Assembly (NCBI GenBank): GCA_036937835.1
Contig: CM072873.1
Span: 13,380,001-13,444,000 of the forward strand
Direction of reading: 5' to 3'
Origin: Pampus argenteus
Taxonomy: Eukaryota; Chordata; Actinopteri; Scombriformes; Stromateidae
Length of the DNA: 64,000 nucleotides
Positions 10,401 through 19,598 of this stretch are shown one piece after another (positions within the stretch are counted from its first letter, which is position 1; the number at the start of each line of letters is the position of its first letter). Below the pieces are notes generated by a model. That model was not told the origin of the DNA. It did no database searches and saw nothing but the letters and a program-made list of their open reading frames with translations. The position numbers and the translations under genes are program-made.

Positions 10401-13400
10401 CATCTCTATGATGTAGATAAACAGTGCCCAGCTTCTTCAGAGCTTCTTTAGCACTTAGATTGTCCCCTTTGGAGGCCTCTTTGTGCGCATTGCCCAACAA
10501 CAAACCCATTTCCCTCTCGGCCTTGGAAATGTACGAAACGATATAAACTACACAGGCATATGCATCGACAACAAACTGTATGTCCATATTGGCATTCCAG
10601 CACTTCAACAAAGGCTTACTATAATGGTTAATCCACACCTCATTAACCTGCCTTTTCAAAATCACCTGAGTGCTCCGAACGGTGGTGTGATACGCTTCCT
10701 CGAACATCTCTTGAGTTATACACAACTGCTGGAACAGTTGTTCGACGCTATCGTAAGAACGGTTCTCATCGGACAAAGCTTCCTTAAGCCTTGTCAAAAC
10801 TACTTTGGCCTGTGACTTCGCTTTCTGTGACTTCGCTTTCTTCTCAGCCGAACATTTATCACACTGAGAAACCTCTACAGGTTTTGCTCGTTTGGGACAC
10901 TTACACATTTCTTTTTCCTCAGATGGGGGCCGGCTAATGAATGTCCTAGCTGAAGGAGGCCTAGGAAAATTAAAACGACACACAGTTTTGTTCTTTTTAC
11001 AAGTCTTTGAGTGTCGTTTTGAGTGTTGCTGCACGGAGGTTACAACGTCCAGCAACTCCTCATCTGATGACGGTAGTTCACAACTCACGTACTGATCAAT
11101 AAACTGAACTACCTCCTCATCAGTGTTCTTATCAATCTGCGGAGCGTTCTCTATCCAAAATAAACAGTGTACGTGAGGAGAACCTCGCTGCTGAAACTCA
11201 ACCCGATAGAAGTAATCTATAATTTTACCTATCGGCTGAGAAGAAGACATCAAAAACTCCCTCAGGTAACAATGCCACCTAAAATCAAACATACGAGCCG
11301 CGGTCACAGGATTACGACGCAACAACTCACATCTTTCCGCCCACTGTAAATCCTCCACAGTGGTTGTTCGACCCTCCTGCTTCAGAATACTGTAAAGCAG
11401 GTTCGTCCAACGCATATCGGCTGAACTGAAAGAGCAAAACCACGTCGGAATGCCAAGCTGACGCACACAGGCCACAAGATCGCGCTGTACTCCCTGCCAA
11501 TAAGCCGGCGTGCCTCTAATAGGCCTAAGAAAGCGATAACCGTCGTCAAATTCAAGCATCTCTTTCAAAGCGTCCTTGTTTTGTACAACGTCAGATACTT
11601 TGTAGGTCCTTTTACCCGCTACACCTTTACGCAAAGCTATAGACACCTGCGACTTGACCTGATCCACCTCGGACATGTACTGCGCAAAAAATATATATTC
11701 AACATTACTCGAAAACCTACCGTCTGCGTGTAACATCCTATTGTTAAAGTAACGCGACAGAGTCAAACGATACGAACGACGCGCACAGTAAGTGTTTTCA
11801 CCCCGAGGAAACAACGCCGGAAAACACTTTGCCTCATTCGTCTCGTCACTAAGCAGCTTCACAGGACTATTGCCTTCTGCGGGAGCCACGTTCAAAATGT
11901 CGTCAAAATACTGGTCCAGCATCTCCTGACCAATATCAACAGGCATGAGACATGTATCCTGAAACATACCATGCTGCTGTCTATCATGCAGAAGCTCATC
12001 CTCAGCTGCATCTGCATCAGTTTTAACACTGTCTGCAGGATTCTCCTCTTCGGGACCTTCAGCTTCCTCTTCCCGACAAAAATCGTTAATCCACGCTTCG
12101 TTAAACTCGATGTCTTTATAATAACTATTTGTACTCTTTAAATACTGCAACGCCTGCTTAATGCGCAGAGTATCAACATATTGATACTCATAATGACCTT
12201 TATACGTCAACTTGCGCTTCAATTTCACTGCCAACAAAGACCCCTCCATATTCGAACGCGGTAACAAGTTACTCGTCTCTACTATGTTAGATGGAACACA
12301 GGTCACGGGACCGTGCACTCCATTTTGCCCCCCTTTAGGCAAAGCTAACATTTTCATGAACGGAATGTGCAACGCTATCAAATGCTGCTCTAAACTATTC
12401 AAACGCGCCAATTCAGGAGGAACAGGATCAAGTGTGAGCTTATTTGACCAACACTCCTGTGGCATCACACCTCTATTAATCTTGTAATGGCAACTATAGC
12501 AAATCCACAGTTTCCCCCGAGCTGTGTCTAACAACACACATGGCTCGTCACAGTGCCCATTACACTTATGCAAGTAATCCTCTGTTATGCAGCTTGCTGC
12601 TATTGAGGCTACTGTCTTAGTCCTGCTATAGTCCTCCTGTTTACACTGCAGGACCTGATGTCTAAACAACTGCCTGTGACAAACACAACAAACAAAATCA
12701 GGTCCATCTTTGACTTTCTCTAAAAAGTTCTGCATAACAAACTCAAAGTCACTACTCTTTTCTTTCTTTACAAGCCGCTTCGTTTTAACATTAGCTACAA
12801 CACGTCTCTTATGATCAGGATTTTCGCGATATTTCCTGATACTTTGAATCTTTACTTGATCTCTGTGATCAGGATTTTTACGATATTTCCTGATACTTCG
12901 AAGCTTTACATCGTCTCTGTGATCAGGATTTTTACGATATTTCCTGATACTTCGAAGCTTAACATCATCTCTGTGATCAGGATTTTTCCGATATTTCCTT
13001 ATACTTCGAAGCTTTACATCACCTCTGTGATCAGGATTTTCACAATATTTCCTGACACTCGCAGCCTTCAGATTGTCTCTATAAGACTTACTTAAATTAT
13101 ATTTACTTTTATAAATTTTAATCAGTCTTATTTTATGTGAAAGATTCTTTTCGTATTTGTCAACACTCGCCTGCTTCTTCAGGTCCTTAAAGTAGACATT
13201 CTGTTGATATTTCTGATTATCGTATGCCTGCATATATTTACGACGCAAAACATCCTGTTTCCTATATAAATACATCTTCTTTCGCACATAATCACGCACG
13301 TCGGATTTTATCGGATTCAAGCTACCAACAGCGGAAACATCTATTATAACTTTACTACGCTTTCTCAAGCTATAACCTCCAGATGCAGGCGTGTTAACCT

Positions 13401-15744
13401 TACAGTAACAATAACAGTTCTGTGTTTGAGGCCGACGAACACAGACAACTGTTTCGAAATGACTACCGCCGACGTTTTCTAAATACACTGCCTCATTATG
13501 CAAACACGACGATTTGCTACTATATTCGAGCCAGCGACCACTATTGAAGGTAAAAACACCTAAACCTAAATAATCTGCTGTGCCTTGTATCTCCAATTCG
13601 GTGGCCCAACTGCCAACACAGCCCATCCTTGACACATTCAGGTATTCTGAGACGGAGGAATACTCGCATCTCAAAATACCCTCATATGCCAAAGGATTGC
13701 TCCTCACATGTTTGACAACAGCACGCCGCAACTTCAAGTGATGTTTTTGGGTGCCACTAATGGCCTGACTAACTGCCCTAAAAAAACAGTTACCGTCGCC
13801 GACAATCTTCTCTGTCGTACAAGGAGTACCTAAAGGACCGACAGCAGAAGACGCAGAAGCCACTCTCTCGGACTCTATGTTAAGCTGTCTACACAGAGCA
13901 AGAGCAACTTTGCTACTAAGGGGATTGAATTGTAAATTCTTACACCCTACATCCCCAACAACAATGACATCAGTATTAACGGCGCCGTTGTGACTGACTT
14001 TAAGCTTCTTTAATGAACCGCTTCTAAGAGAGCGCTTACGCTTCTCTGGAGTAACTCGTCTCTCTCCGCTAGCATCGAAAGGCGTAGCCCGTTGCCTAAC
14101 GCGGACACCTGAAATCTCAAACGGCTTCGCCGATATCCCCAGGGATGCTGCAAAACGTGTGAAGTACAAACACAGATGCTCGAGACTACTGAAATAGAGC
14201 ACAACGCTGTGCCCCGCAGCATCGACCATCCCATCCCCGCTGCGAGCGTGGGAGTCGACCACGGCATACTGCTCACCCTTGCTTATGACAGCACAAGCAT
14301 CTCCGCTCAGCGTCAACAAACACGTCTCATATTTTGCACACATCACACTCAGTCCGTCCCACAGTGTGGTGTGCACACCTTCGTCAATGAGCTCTCCCTC
14401 GATTACTTCAGCTTGTCCGCACACAAAGTCTGGCTCAAAATTCAGATCAAACATTTGTCCATCTAGTACGTACTGCCGAGGTAAATCTGGGACACAAAGG
14501 AGATCAGACCCACCACTGATCAGGTTGCTTTCTCTCAGGGATGTGTACAGCTCATCACCTGAGACCACAACCTGGTCCAGAGTGTCAGGCTGCCATGAAA
14601 ACACATCATCTGCGGTGTGTTTCACTAAAGCCACCAAACTAACAGCCATACACTGAACACCACGGTACCTAAACTTAGGGTCGCCTTGATGGAAACTTCC
14701 TCTAACAGAAGCGCGACCCTGGGGCTGAGTTAAAACCTGTGGATCGGCCACCACAGGAGCACTGCAGACTTCTACTTCAGCAACACATTCCTCGACGGAC
14801 ACACTACTAACACCAAACCACTCTGCAGCTACCGACGCCTTCAAATTCAGCAAGTGAATCATGAGATCATTCCAGCACGTGTTAAAAACAACAGCTGACC
14901 GACCTATGTCTGATGCCATCCCTGAAGCGTTGCGCTCCCCACAATCCACGACAACTAAATATTCCTTGTGCTGGATGATCAAGACTATGGCTTTGTAAAG
15001 ATCTAACACACAGATGCCATCTCTCAACACATGTTGCTGCAGGTCTTTACGCAACTCAGCCCCATCATCAGCTGCCACAAAGTACTTGTACACAGCTTGA
15101 TCAACACCCGCCCTCCACTTCTGCCCAAACGCACTGAACTCCCGCTGACCAAAACTTTTTTTCCCCACCTGCGCGGCTAACCTCCACCCCTCTACACAAA
15201 CATCGTCAATGTCTGCTGCGCGCCAGGTGCAGACCGGAGAAACGCTATGTCTAGCCGCGGCAACGACGCTGCACGATAGATAAGCGTTAACATTAAAACG
15301 CGCCGATGCTGTACAAATACGGGTCCCTAACACTACACACTCAGGTTCCTTCACCATACACATGCAAGGCAAGGAAACAATACAACCTTGAGCCTGGACA
15401 GCCGCCGGGGGAGCAGGGACAGCCGCAGTGGGAGGAGGGACAGCCGCAGGGGGAGCAGGGACAGCCGCAGGGGGAGCAGGGGGAGCAGGGACAGCCACAG
15501 GGGGAGCAGGGACAGCCGCAGGGGGAGCAGGGACAGCCGCAGGGGGAGCAGGGACAGCCGCAGGGGGAGCAGGGACAGCCGCAGGGGGAGGAGGGACAGC
15601 CGCAGGGGGAGCAGGGACAGCCGCAGGGGGAGCAGGGACAGCCGCAGGGGGAGCAGGGACAGCCGCAGGGGGAGCAGGGACAGCCGCAGGACGATCTGCC
15701 TCAGCCCGAAGACCACAGGTCGACACAGGCACGGGTGTCGCCTC
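7459..15744 (-). CDS. Helentron Rep/helicase/endonuclease exon (exon 9)
   Basis: One open frame of 2,761 codons plus stop. The C76-like block shows GVQCMAVSL (Cys near 14655) and VDSHARSGDG (Asp-x-His near 14250). OTU shows VGDGNCFFRAV near 13800. Helitron Rep shows the HUH motif GSPHVHCLFW near 11170 and the tyrosine motif VVYIVSYISKAE near 10540. The helicase shows Walker A GGAGTGKSHL near 9460, Walker B VIIDEISMVD near 9200 and motif VI GQAYVALSRVR near 8290. The endonuclease has VTETWL, GDFNND near 7685, IDHVY and SDHEGI near 7490, as in AP-endonuclease-like domains of non-LTR retrotransposons. Presence of this endonuclease defines Helentrons (Helitron2) as opposed to canonical Helitrons. 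All key catalytic motifs appear intact. Confidence 0.95.
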   Translation of the reverse strand, partial: EATPVPVSTCGLRAEADRPAAVPAPPAAVPAPPAAVPAPPAAVPAPPAAVPPPPAAVPAPPAAVPAPPAAVPAPPAAVPAPPVAVPAPPAPPAAVPAPPAAVPPPTAAVPAPPAAVQAQGCIVSLPCMCMVKEPECVVLGTRICTASARFNVNAYLSCSVVAAARHSVSPVCTWRAADIDDVCVEGWRLAAQVGKKSFGQREFSAFGQKWRAGVDQAVYKYFVAADDGAELRKDLQQHVLRDGICVLDLYKAIVLIIQHKEYLVVVDCGERNASGMASDIGRSAVVFNTCWNDLMIHLLNLKASVAAEWFGVSSVSVEECVAEVEVCSAPVVADPQVLTQPQGRASVRGSFHQGDPKFRYRGVQCMAVSLVALVKHTADDVFSWQPDTLDQVVVSGDELYTSLRESNLISGGSDLLCVPDLPRQYVLDGQMFDLNFEPDFVCGQAEVIEGELIDEGVHTTLWDGLSVMCAKYETCLLTLSGDACAVISKGEQYAVVDSHARSGDGMVDAAGHSVVLYFSSLEHLCLYFTRFAASLGISAKPFEISGVRVRQRATPFDASGERRVTPEKRKRSLRSGSLKKLKVSHNGAVNTDVIVVGDVGCKNLQFNPLSSKVALALCRQLNIESERVASASSAVGPLGTPCTTEKIVGDGNCFFRAVSQAISGTQKHHLKLRRAVVKHVRSNPLAYEGILRCEYSSVSEYLNVSRMGCVGSWATELEIQGTADYLGLGVFTFNSGRWLEYSSKSSCLHNEAVYLENVGGSHFETVVCVRRPQTQNCYCYCKVNTPASGGYSLRKRSKVIIDVSAVGSLNPIKSDVRDYVRKKMYLYRKQDVLRRKYMQAYDNQKYQQNVYFKDLKKQASVDKYEKNLSHKIRLIKIYKSKYNLSKSYRDNLKAASVRKYCENPDHRGDVKLRSIRKYRKNPDHRDDVKLRSIRKYRKNPDHRDDVKLRSIRKYRKNPDHRDQVKIQSIRKYRENPDHKRRVVANVKTKRLVKKEKSSDFEFVMQNFLEKVKDGPDFVCCVCHRQLFRHQVLQCKQEDYSRTKTVASIAASCITEDYLHKCNGHCDEPCVLLDTARGKLWICYSCHYKINRGVMPQECWSNKLTLDPVPPELARLNSLEQHLIALHIPFMKMLALPKGGQNGVHGPVTCVPSNIVETSNLLPRSNMEGSLLAVKLKRKLTYKGHYEYQYVDTLRIKQALQYLKSTNSYYKDIEFNEAWINDFCREEEAEGPEEENPADSVKTDADAAEDELLHDRQQHGMFQDTCLMPVDIGQEMLDQYFDDILNVAPAEGNSPVKLLSDETNEAKCFPALFPRGENTYCARRSYRLTLSRYFNNRMLHADGRFSSNVEYIFFAQYMSEVDQVKSQVSIALRKGVAGKRTYKVSDVVQNKDALKEMLEFDDGYRFLRPIRGTPAYWQGVQRDLVACVRQLGIPTWFCSFSSADMRWTNLLYSILKQEGRTTTVEDLQWAERCELLRRNPVTAARMFDFRWHCYLREFLMSSSQPIGKIIDYFYRVEFQQRGSPHVHCLFWIENAPQIDKNTDEEVVQFIDQYVSCELPSSDEELLDVVTSVQQHSKRHSKTCKKNKTVCRFNFPRPPSARTFISRPPSEEKEMCKCPKRAKPVEVSQCDKCSAEKKAKSQKAKSQAKVVLTRLKEALSDENRSYDSVEQLFQQLCITQEMFEEAYHTTVRSTQVILKRQVNEVWINHYSKPLLKCWNANMDIQFVVDAYACVVYIVSYISKAEREMGLLLGNAHKEASKGDNLSAKEALKKLGTVYLHHRDVCAQEAVYRLTNMHLKQCSRAVVFIPIGKNTVKMSLPLSVLKQRASSAPSHDLRAEDMWMTSITDRYKNRPSGGEFDDMCLAKFASEYRVVTKKENCKTPIELKSNMGSVTKRKRTQAAVVRYVRFSETKNPELFYESILQLFLPHRADAQLKPQDWVTFKEFYTRGRVTFSDGSAHSVQSVVDLNRAAFEVDADKLEEAQDQADDGGLLEDAWCELCPEAELERLECIQEGRQIVADVGEHEGNVPDLAVSRHQVSCLEKRNNVMTRSEGLTLIRSLNETQMSIFYSVRQWCLDRVAGKKPEPLHVFITGGAGTGKSHLIKAIQYEATRLLSRVSHHPDSACVLLTAPTGIAAYNLNASTIHHTFSIGINVRLPYTPLGEEKLNSLRAQLRDVQIVIIDEISMVDHNLLAYVHGRLRQIKQTGDFSPFGNVCVLAVGDFYQLPPVKGKPLYNDDVAANLWSSFFKVVELTTVVRQKDSAFADLLNRLRTRTKKTPMLNSDIDVLKSRETGEVSSALHIFPTNSQVNEHNVEQLFTACPEHKTIAAQDFVNSKRSGNLERMSGHHRNASNTCLEASLQLGVGARVMLIKNVDISDGLVNGVCGTVTDIAYRTSECKFPQVVYVKFDNDKVGTQSRKNSPRTPLVVAGSTGVEPVEERATKKGGMRRQFPLKLAWACTAHKTQGITVDEAVVSLEKIFAPGQAYVALSRVRYLSGLTIMDFSKEAIYCNPKIKQALESMPRFSVEYIGRPDMESNTFSVFLMNVQGLSGHAADLASCTQHLQLNCIAVTETWLSANSSLEEVQISGYSFCSRPRSLSYDSSHPALLELQRQQHGGAGLYCRDGVVWDVIEAPNVNLECLVCACDSYDVVLVVIYRPPSYPLTLFKHNLRKLLNWLNWFDKTVAVMGDFNNDILTSSSVCGCMAEEGFVQVVTQPTTESGTLIDHVYIKSAIYDVQSVVLPTYFSDHEGIVCSFNLSNVMDE

Positions 15745-18249
15745 CTACATCACAAAGAGAAATATGACAAAACAGATTAACAATAACATACATAGACATG
15801 ATCATTCAACTACCGTACTAGGTCACAACCTAAAAAAAAAAATTACTGGTTAACTGCTCAACCTGCTCAACGGTCTCCATCTGGATCAAAACATTACATA
15901 CCTCCTTCCTGGGACGTTTGCGCTTCGGGGAAACAGCTTCCCGGCGGTGTTCCACAGGCAACCGCTAATGTGAGAACAACAAAAACAAAATTGTCAAACA
16001 CATAACAAGCCCTTATAGACAAACACTGTTGTATTATTTCATGTCTAAAGAAGAGAAAGTACATTTGTTAACATTTCATCATATAACATATCACATATAA
16101 CTTTAAGATAGATAGATAATTTTATCTATCCCCTAAGGGAAATTAAGTTGTCACAGTAGTCCGGTATGCATACAATAAAACAATGCAATAGCACAAAATA
16201 CTTAGGTAGAGAAAAAAAAACTAAAATATAAATACAAATCTGTAATCAGCAAAAGTATATAATAATATAGTCATAATAATAATAGTAGCTGTGTTGCGTT
16301 TAAAAGTTAATTACCTTGCTGCCTGTGGAGACGGCATCAACAGGCGATGGAACCGGGGTTTCCATCGCAGCCAGCACGCTGGGCGAGAACCAGACAGGAT
16401 TCAGTGGAATGAAACACTCCCGCAAGACCAGGGGAGCGCCATTCGCCTGTATGACAAACAGAGAGATTCTTTAGGACGCTTGTAATTTCCTTACATGAAG
16501 CAAACACACAGACAATCACTGCTGTGTAGATACAATAGTTACATAAAAATATGGTCACCAGAGCGGCTATGCTGTAATGACAAATAGCACACAAAATTAG
16601 CATCAACTGACAACTTTTGCTTTCAATAAAGCATATTGATGGTGTTCAATCTCTTACCTTCCTGCCCGGAGCCACACGCGTCCACTCGCTGGGGGGAGGT
16701 CGCGGAGCACGGACCTCCCCCACAACGACCACACGCGCAGGACGGCGACGTCTAGGCGTGGGAGACACCTGGCAGGGAACCTCTGGCGTCGCCGTCTCCA
16801 GGTGCTGTGTGGTAGCCGCCAACAGTGACTCCATGAGGAGGGGGGTCCCCATGTCATCACTGAGGTGCAACTGCAAAACAATGACATAAAAAACACATGC
16901 GTTTTTACAAATTTTAATTTTACTGTCAAACATTTCTGTATTCTGTATAAATAATGTATTGTACTTACACCATCACGGCACCAGAGCCAGCGGTCAGCGA
17001 GGGGGAAGCGGTCACCATGGTGATAATACTTAACACCTTACAAAAAGAAGAAAAATGACAAGAATGAACATTAATTCTTGAATAAAAAGGCATATCACAA
17101 AACTATCAGGTTACAAATATTACAAATTCTATAATTCTCAGAACCCATCACATATAACCCAACCCATATAATATTTATTTGCATAAACAAACCTAGGCGC
17201 GCCGCCACGCGATGAAATTCCTGCCGGAAGAACTCCTGGATATCCTCCGGGACCGTCAGGCGCGGCACAAGGTCGACAGCAAAAACCTAAATACAGAATA
17301 ATAACCATTAATCTTACTACATTCTCTTGACCTGTACACATCAGTGTTTTTCCTTACCCGAATCGAGGGTCTAAGGACAGAGGGTGTCACTCCCTCTACA
17401 GATTGTAAAGCCCTCTGAGACAAATGTATTTTGTTATTTTGGCCTATATAAATAACATTTGATTTCATTTAATTATGAAAACACAAACATCAATTACGCT
17501 ACCTGTGCAGTCGGCCAGGCGCTGCAGACAGAAGCCAGGTAACGTCCAAAGGCTTCGCCTGCGCGCTCTGGGTTGATGCTGGCCGTCAGGTTGTTGGAGG
17601 GGGCAAGGACGCAGACAGCATCAGGGGTCCGAGGAAGAACGGCATGCTCAACCTCGGTCCTGAGCTGGTCAGCGCACCCTCCCGGCGTCGACATGACACC
17701 AAAGGAATAAAGATCCTTTGGCATCGCCACGATCCCATCTGCAAAGGAGCGCAGATGGGAGGCACCTACAAGAAGAACGAACTGGAACAAAACAAATAGG
17801 AATTATTTTAGGCAAAACACAAATAATTTACAATTCTAATAATAATACATGTGTTCTTTACGCATTCCACTTACTCTCTTGCCTGGTACCTCGGCAGGGA
17901 TGACCAACTTGTGCTGGCGGCCGGTGTGCACAGAGGTTGGCCACGCCCGCACCCTGTGGCGCCACCCTGTGCCACCACCTATTGATGAACATGACAAAAA
18001 AAAAAGGCAACTTTAAATTTCTAGCATTTAACAACAACATGTGAGCACTTCAATGTTATGGAAATACCATTGTTGAGCATTTAACTGTGGCATACACCAC
18101 ATACATGAAACCAAGATTTTAAACATGCAAGACTACATACCTGCAACAGGATGGCGGGGGTCCGACTTCGGAGAAACCACCTCACGATGACGCTCCGCCT
18201 CCCTCTTCCTGGCCGCCTGGGAGCGCCGGTACGACTTACCGCGCGGCAT
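7459..18249 (-). CDS. Giant nine-exon Helentron polyprotein (SGNH-C76-OTU-Rep-helicase-endonuclease)
   Basis: Predicted exons on the minus strand: 18249-18141, 17978-17875, 17781-17503, 17286-17193, 17036-16969, 16870-16658, 16446-16315, 15964-15902 and 15744-7459. Every junction is GT-AG and every phase agrees, giving about 3,115 codons from ATG to TGA without a stop. Domain order: SGNH-like hydrolase (residues 70-225), Pro/Ala linker (369-473), C76-like protease (700-870), OTU (about 1000), basic repeats (1250-1340), Cys-rich region (1370-1450), Helitron N-domain and HUH Rep (1650-2100), PIF1-like helicase (2430-2830) and AP-type endonuclease (2889-3115). The last exon has no ATG near its 5' end; its first in-frame candidate is GTG at 15732, while an acceptor (TTTGTGATGTAG) at 15745 joins exon 8 in phase 0, which supports splicing. 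This is the machinery of rolling-circle transposition. Long intact frames suggest recent activity. Splicing is inferred without RNA evidence. Confidence 0.8.
12790..13060 (-). repeat. 54-bp coding tandem repeat (basic 18-aa units)
   Basis: Five units of 54 bp encode KYRKNPDHRDDVKLRSIR-like segments; the outer units are more diverged. They are strongly basic and sit between the OTU domain and the Cys-rich region. Similar Lys/Arg/Tyr-rich repeats are common in Helitron Rep-helicase proteins and may bind nucleic acid (inference). Confidence 0.85.
15388..15700 (-). repeat. 21-bp coding minisatellite (Ala-Val-Pro-Ala-Pro-Pro-Ala)
   Basis: About 14 units of GACAGCCGCAGGGGGAGCAG+G, with one GGGGGAGCA insertion and a few A/C variants. 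In the Helentron frame it encodes AVPAPPA heptads, a flexible linker between the SGNH-like and protease parts (residues about 369-473). Because 21 is divisible by three it leaves several other frames open on both strands; those are shadows. Confidence 0.9.
15902..18249 (-). CDS. SGNH/GDSL-hydrolase-like exons 1-8 of the Helentron gene
   Basis: Eight small exons encode 354 residues starting MPRGKSYRRSQAARKR. The core resembles an SGNH hydrolase: block I VGASHLR (Ser79; GAS in place of the usual GDS), block III LAPSNNL (Asn134/135) and the catalytic pair DGLHLSD (Asp217, His220). The N-terminus and exon 8 (PKRKRPRK) are basic, resembling nuclear localisation signals. Exon 3 alone (17503-17781) carries the longest coherent part. 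Donors are good (GTATGT, GTAAGT, GTAGCG, GTTTGT, GTAAGT, GTAAGA, GTAATT, GTATGT). Esterase-like domains occur in ORF1 of some CR1/L3 retrotransposons; I do not recall one fused to a Helentron Rep protein. It could instead be a separate transcript ending in a tiny terminal exon, but phase 0 continuity into exon 9 argues for fusion. Confidence 0.75.
16100..16165. mobile_element. Short retroposon-tail-like sequence in an intron
   Basis: The phrase TATCTATCCCCTAAGGGAAATTAAG resembles TCTATTGATCCCGAAGGAAATTAAG at 447-472 (and 19416-19441) and TCTATTGATCCCCAAGGAAAT at 18546-18566. ATTGATCCC...GGAAATT is a frequent 3'-tail signature of teleost non-LTR elements; the family is uncertain. It lies in the intron between exons 7 and 8 of the Helentron gene, so the gene has tolerated a nested insertion. 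Confidence 0.4.
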
Positions 18250-18277
18250 CTAAAAAGTATAAACACAAAATTAATAA

Positions 18278-18338
18278 ATTAATTACATTATAAAAACTTT
18301 AAATATTATACATTTAAAGTTTTTATAATGTAATTAAT
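18278..18338. repeat. Perfect 27-bp inverted repeat just upstream of the Helentron ATG
   Basis: Left arm 18278-18304 (begins ATTAATTACATTATAAAAAC) and right arm 18312-18338 are exact reverse complements around the 7-nt loop ATTATAC. It lies 29 bp upstream of the predicted start codon at 18249 on the minus strand. It could be a Helentron 5'-terminal structure, a promoter element (it contains TATAAAA on both strands) or part of the 5' UTR. Confidence 0.9.
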
Positions 18339-18597
18339 ACAATATAATGTAATACAATATATTATAATAAAATATAACATAATATATATGATTATTATAC
18401 AGTCATATATACCATCTTAGTAAACCCTAAAGATCTCAACAAATAAAACATGACATGATAAGCCACAGCTCTGAAGTGTTGCATACAACAGCAAGTATTA
18501 TCTGATGAGTAATATTTATCCTGTAACACCACACATGTCATTTTTTCTATTGATCCCCAAGGAAATGAATGTGTCCAGCAGCATATACATATAACAT

Positions 18598-19072
18598 ATC
18601 AGCACAGCAACAGCAAAAACGCATAGCAAAAACAATATCAGCACAGCAACAGCACAAACGCATAGCAAAAACAATATCAGCACAGCAACAGCACAAACGC
18701 ATAGCAAAAACAATATCAGCACAGCAACAGCAAAAAACGCATAGCAAAAACAATATCAGCACAGCAACAGCAAAAACGCATAGCAAGACAATATCAGCAC
18801 AGCAACAGCACAAACGCATAGCATAGCAAAAACAATATCAGCACAGCAACAGCAAAAACGCATAGCAAAAACAATATCAGCACAGCAACAGCAAAAACGC
18901 ATAGCAAAAACAATATCAGCACAGCAACAGCACAAACGCATAGCAAAAACAATATCAGCACAGCAACAGCACAAACGCATAGCAAAAACAATATCAGCAC
19001 AGCAACAGCAAAAAACGCATAGCAAAAACAATATCAGCACAGCAACAGCAAAAACGCATAGCAAGAGCAGCA
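18598..19072. repeat. 39-bp satellite array, about 12 units
   Basis: The unit contains GCATAGCAAAAACAATATCA followed by GCACAGCAACAGC; the GCATAGC word recurs at 18621, 18660 and 18699, giving a 39-bp period. Because 39 is divisible by three, the array is open in several frames (13-residue periodic, Cys-rich on the minus strand), which is not evidence of a gene. Units vary by an inserted or missing A. The last part of the same array is visible at 1-95. Confidence 0.9.
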
Positions 19073-19598
19073 TAGATATGATTATGGGATAAAAACAGTC
19101 TCATCTCCACAAGCACAGCGCTAATGTTAAGGCCACTGTGTTATAATAACAAAATCCTTGCCTGACAACATTGTCATACTTAACCCTTACATTGTGTTTG
19201 GGTCAAAATTAACTCCTTTTCAAGTTTATGCAGGAAAAAATTAACATTTGCTTATTTGTACTGGAACAAGACTTCATCTAATCAGCAAACACAACTATTT
19301 TAACACAACAAAATTCATTTTCACCATCATAGTTAACTCTAAACGTCTCAACAAATAAAACATGACATGACAAGCCACAGTAATATTTGTCCTGTAACAA
19401 ACAAATGTAAATTTTTTTCTATTGATCCCGAAGGAAATTAAGGTGTCCAGCAGCATATACATATAACACATAATCAACATATCAGCACAGCACCAGCAAA
19501 AACGCATAGCAAAAACACACATTGCACAAAAACAACACATCCAGCCTGTCAGTCATTGCATATGCGCTGTCATAATATCATACAATATAATGTAATAG

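Noticed and set aside
15818..15829. A tiny terminal exon (VVT-stop) ending the SGNH gene separately
   Set aside because: An acceptor-like T-run plus AG exists, but the acceptor at 15745 gives a phase-correct join to the long Helentron frame and is the simpler model. Kept as the alternative to test.
15306..15853. Long plus-strand frames (Gly/Gln/Glu or Arg/Ser repeats, 130-153 codons)
   Set aside because: They are antisense or shifted readings of the 21-bp minisatellite inside the Helentron exon.
18516..19073. CRISPR-like regularly spaced repeats and Cys-rich frames
   Set aside because: The 39-bp units are directly adjacent, with no unique spacers, in a vertebrate genome. The frames are open only because 39 is divisible by three.
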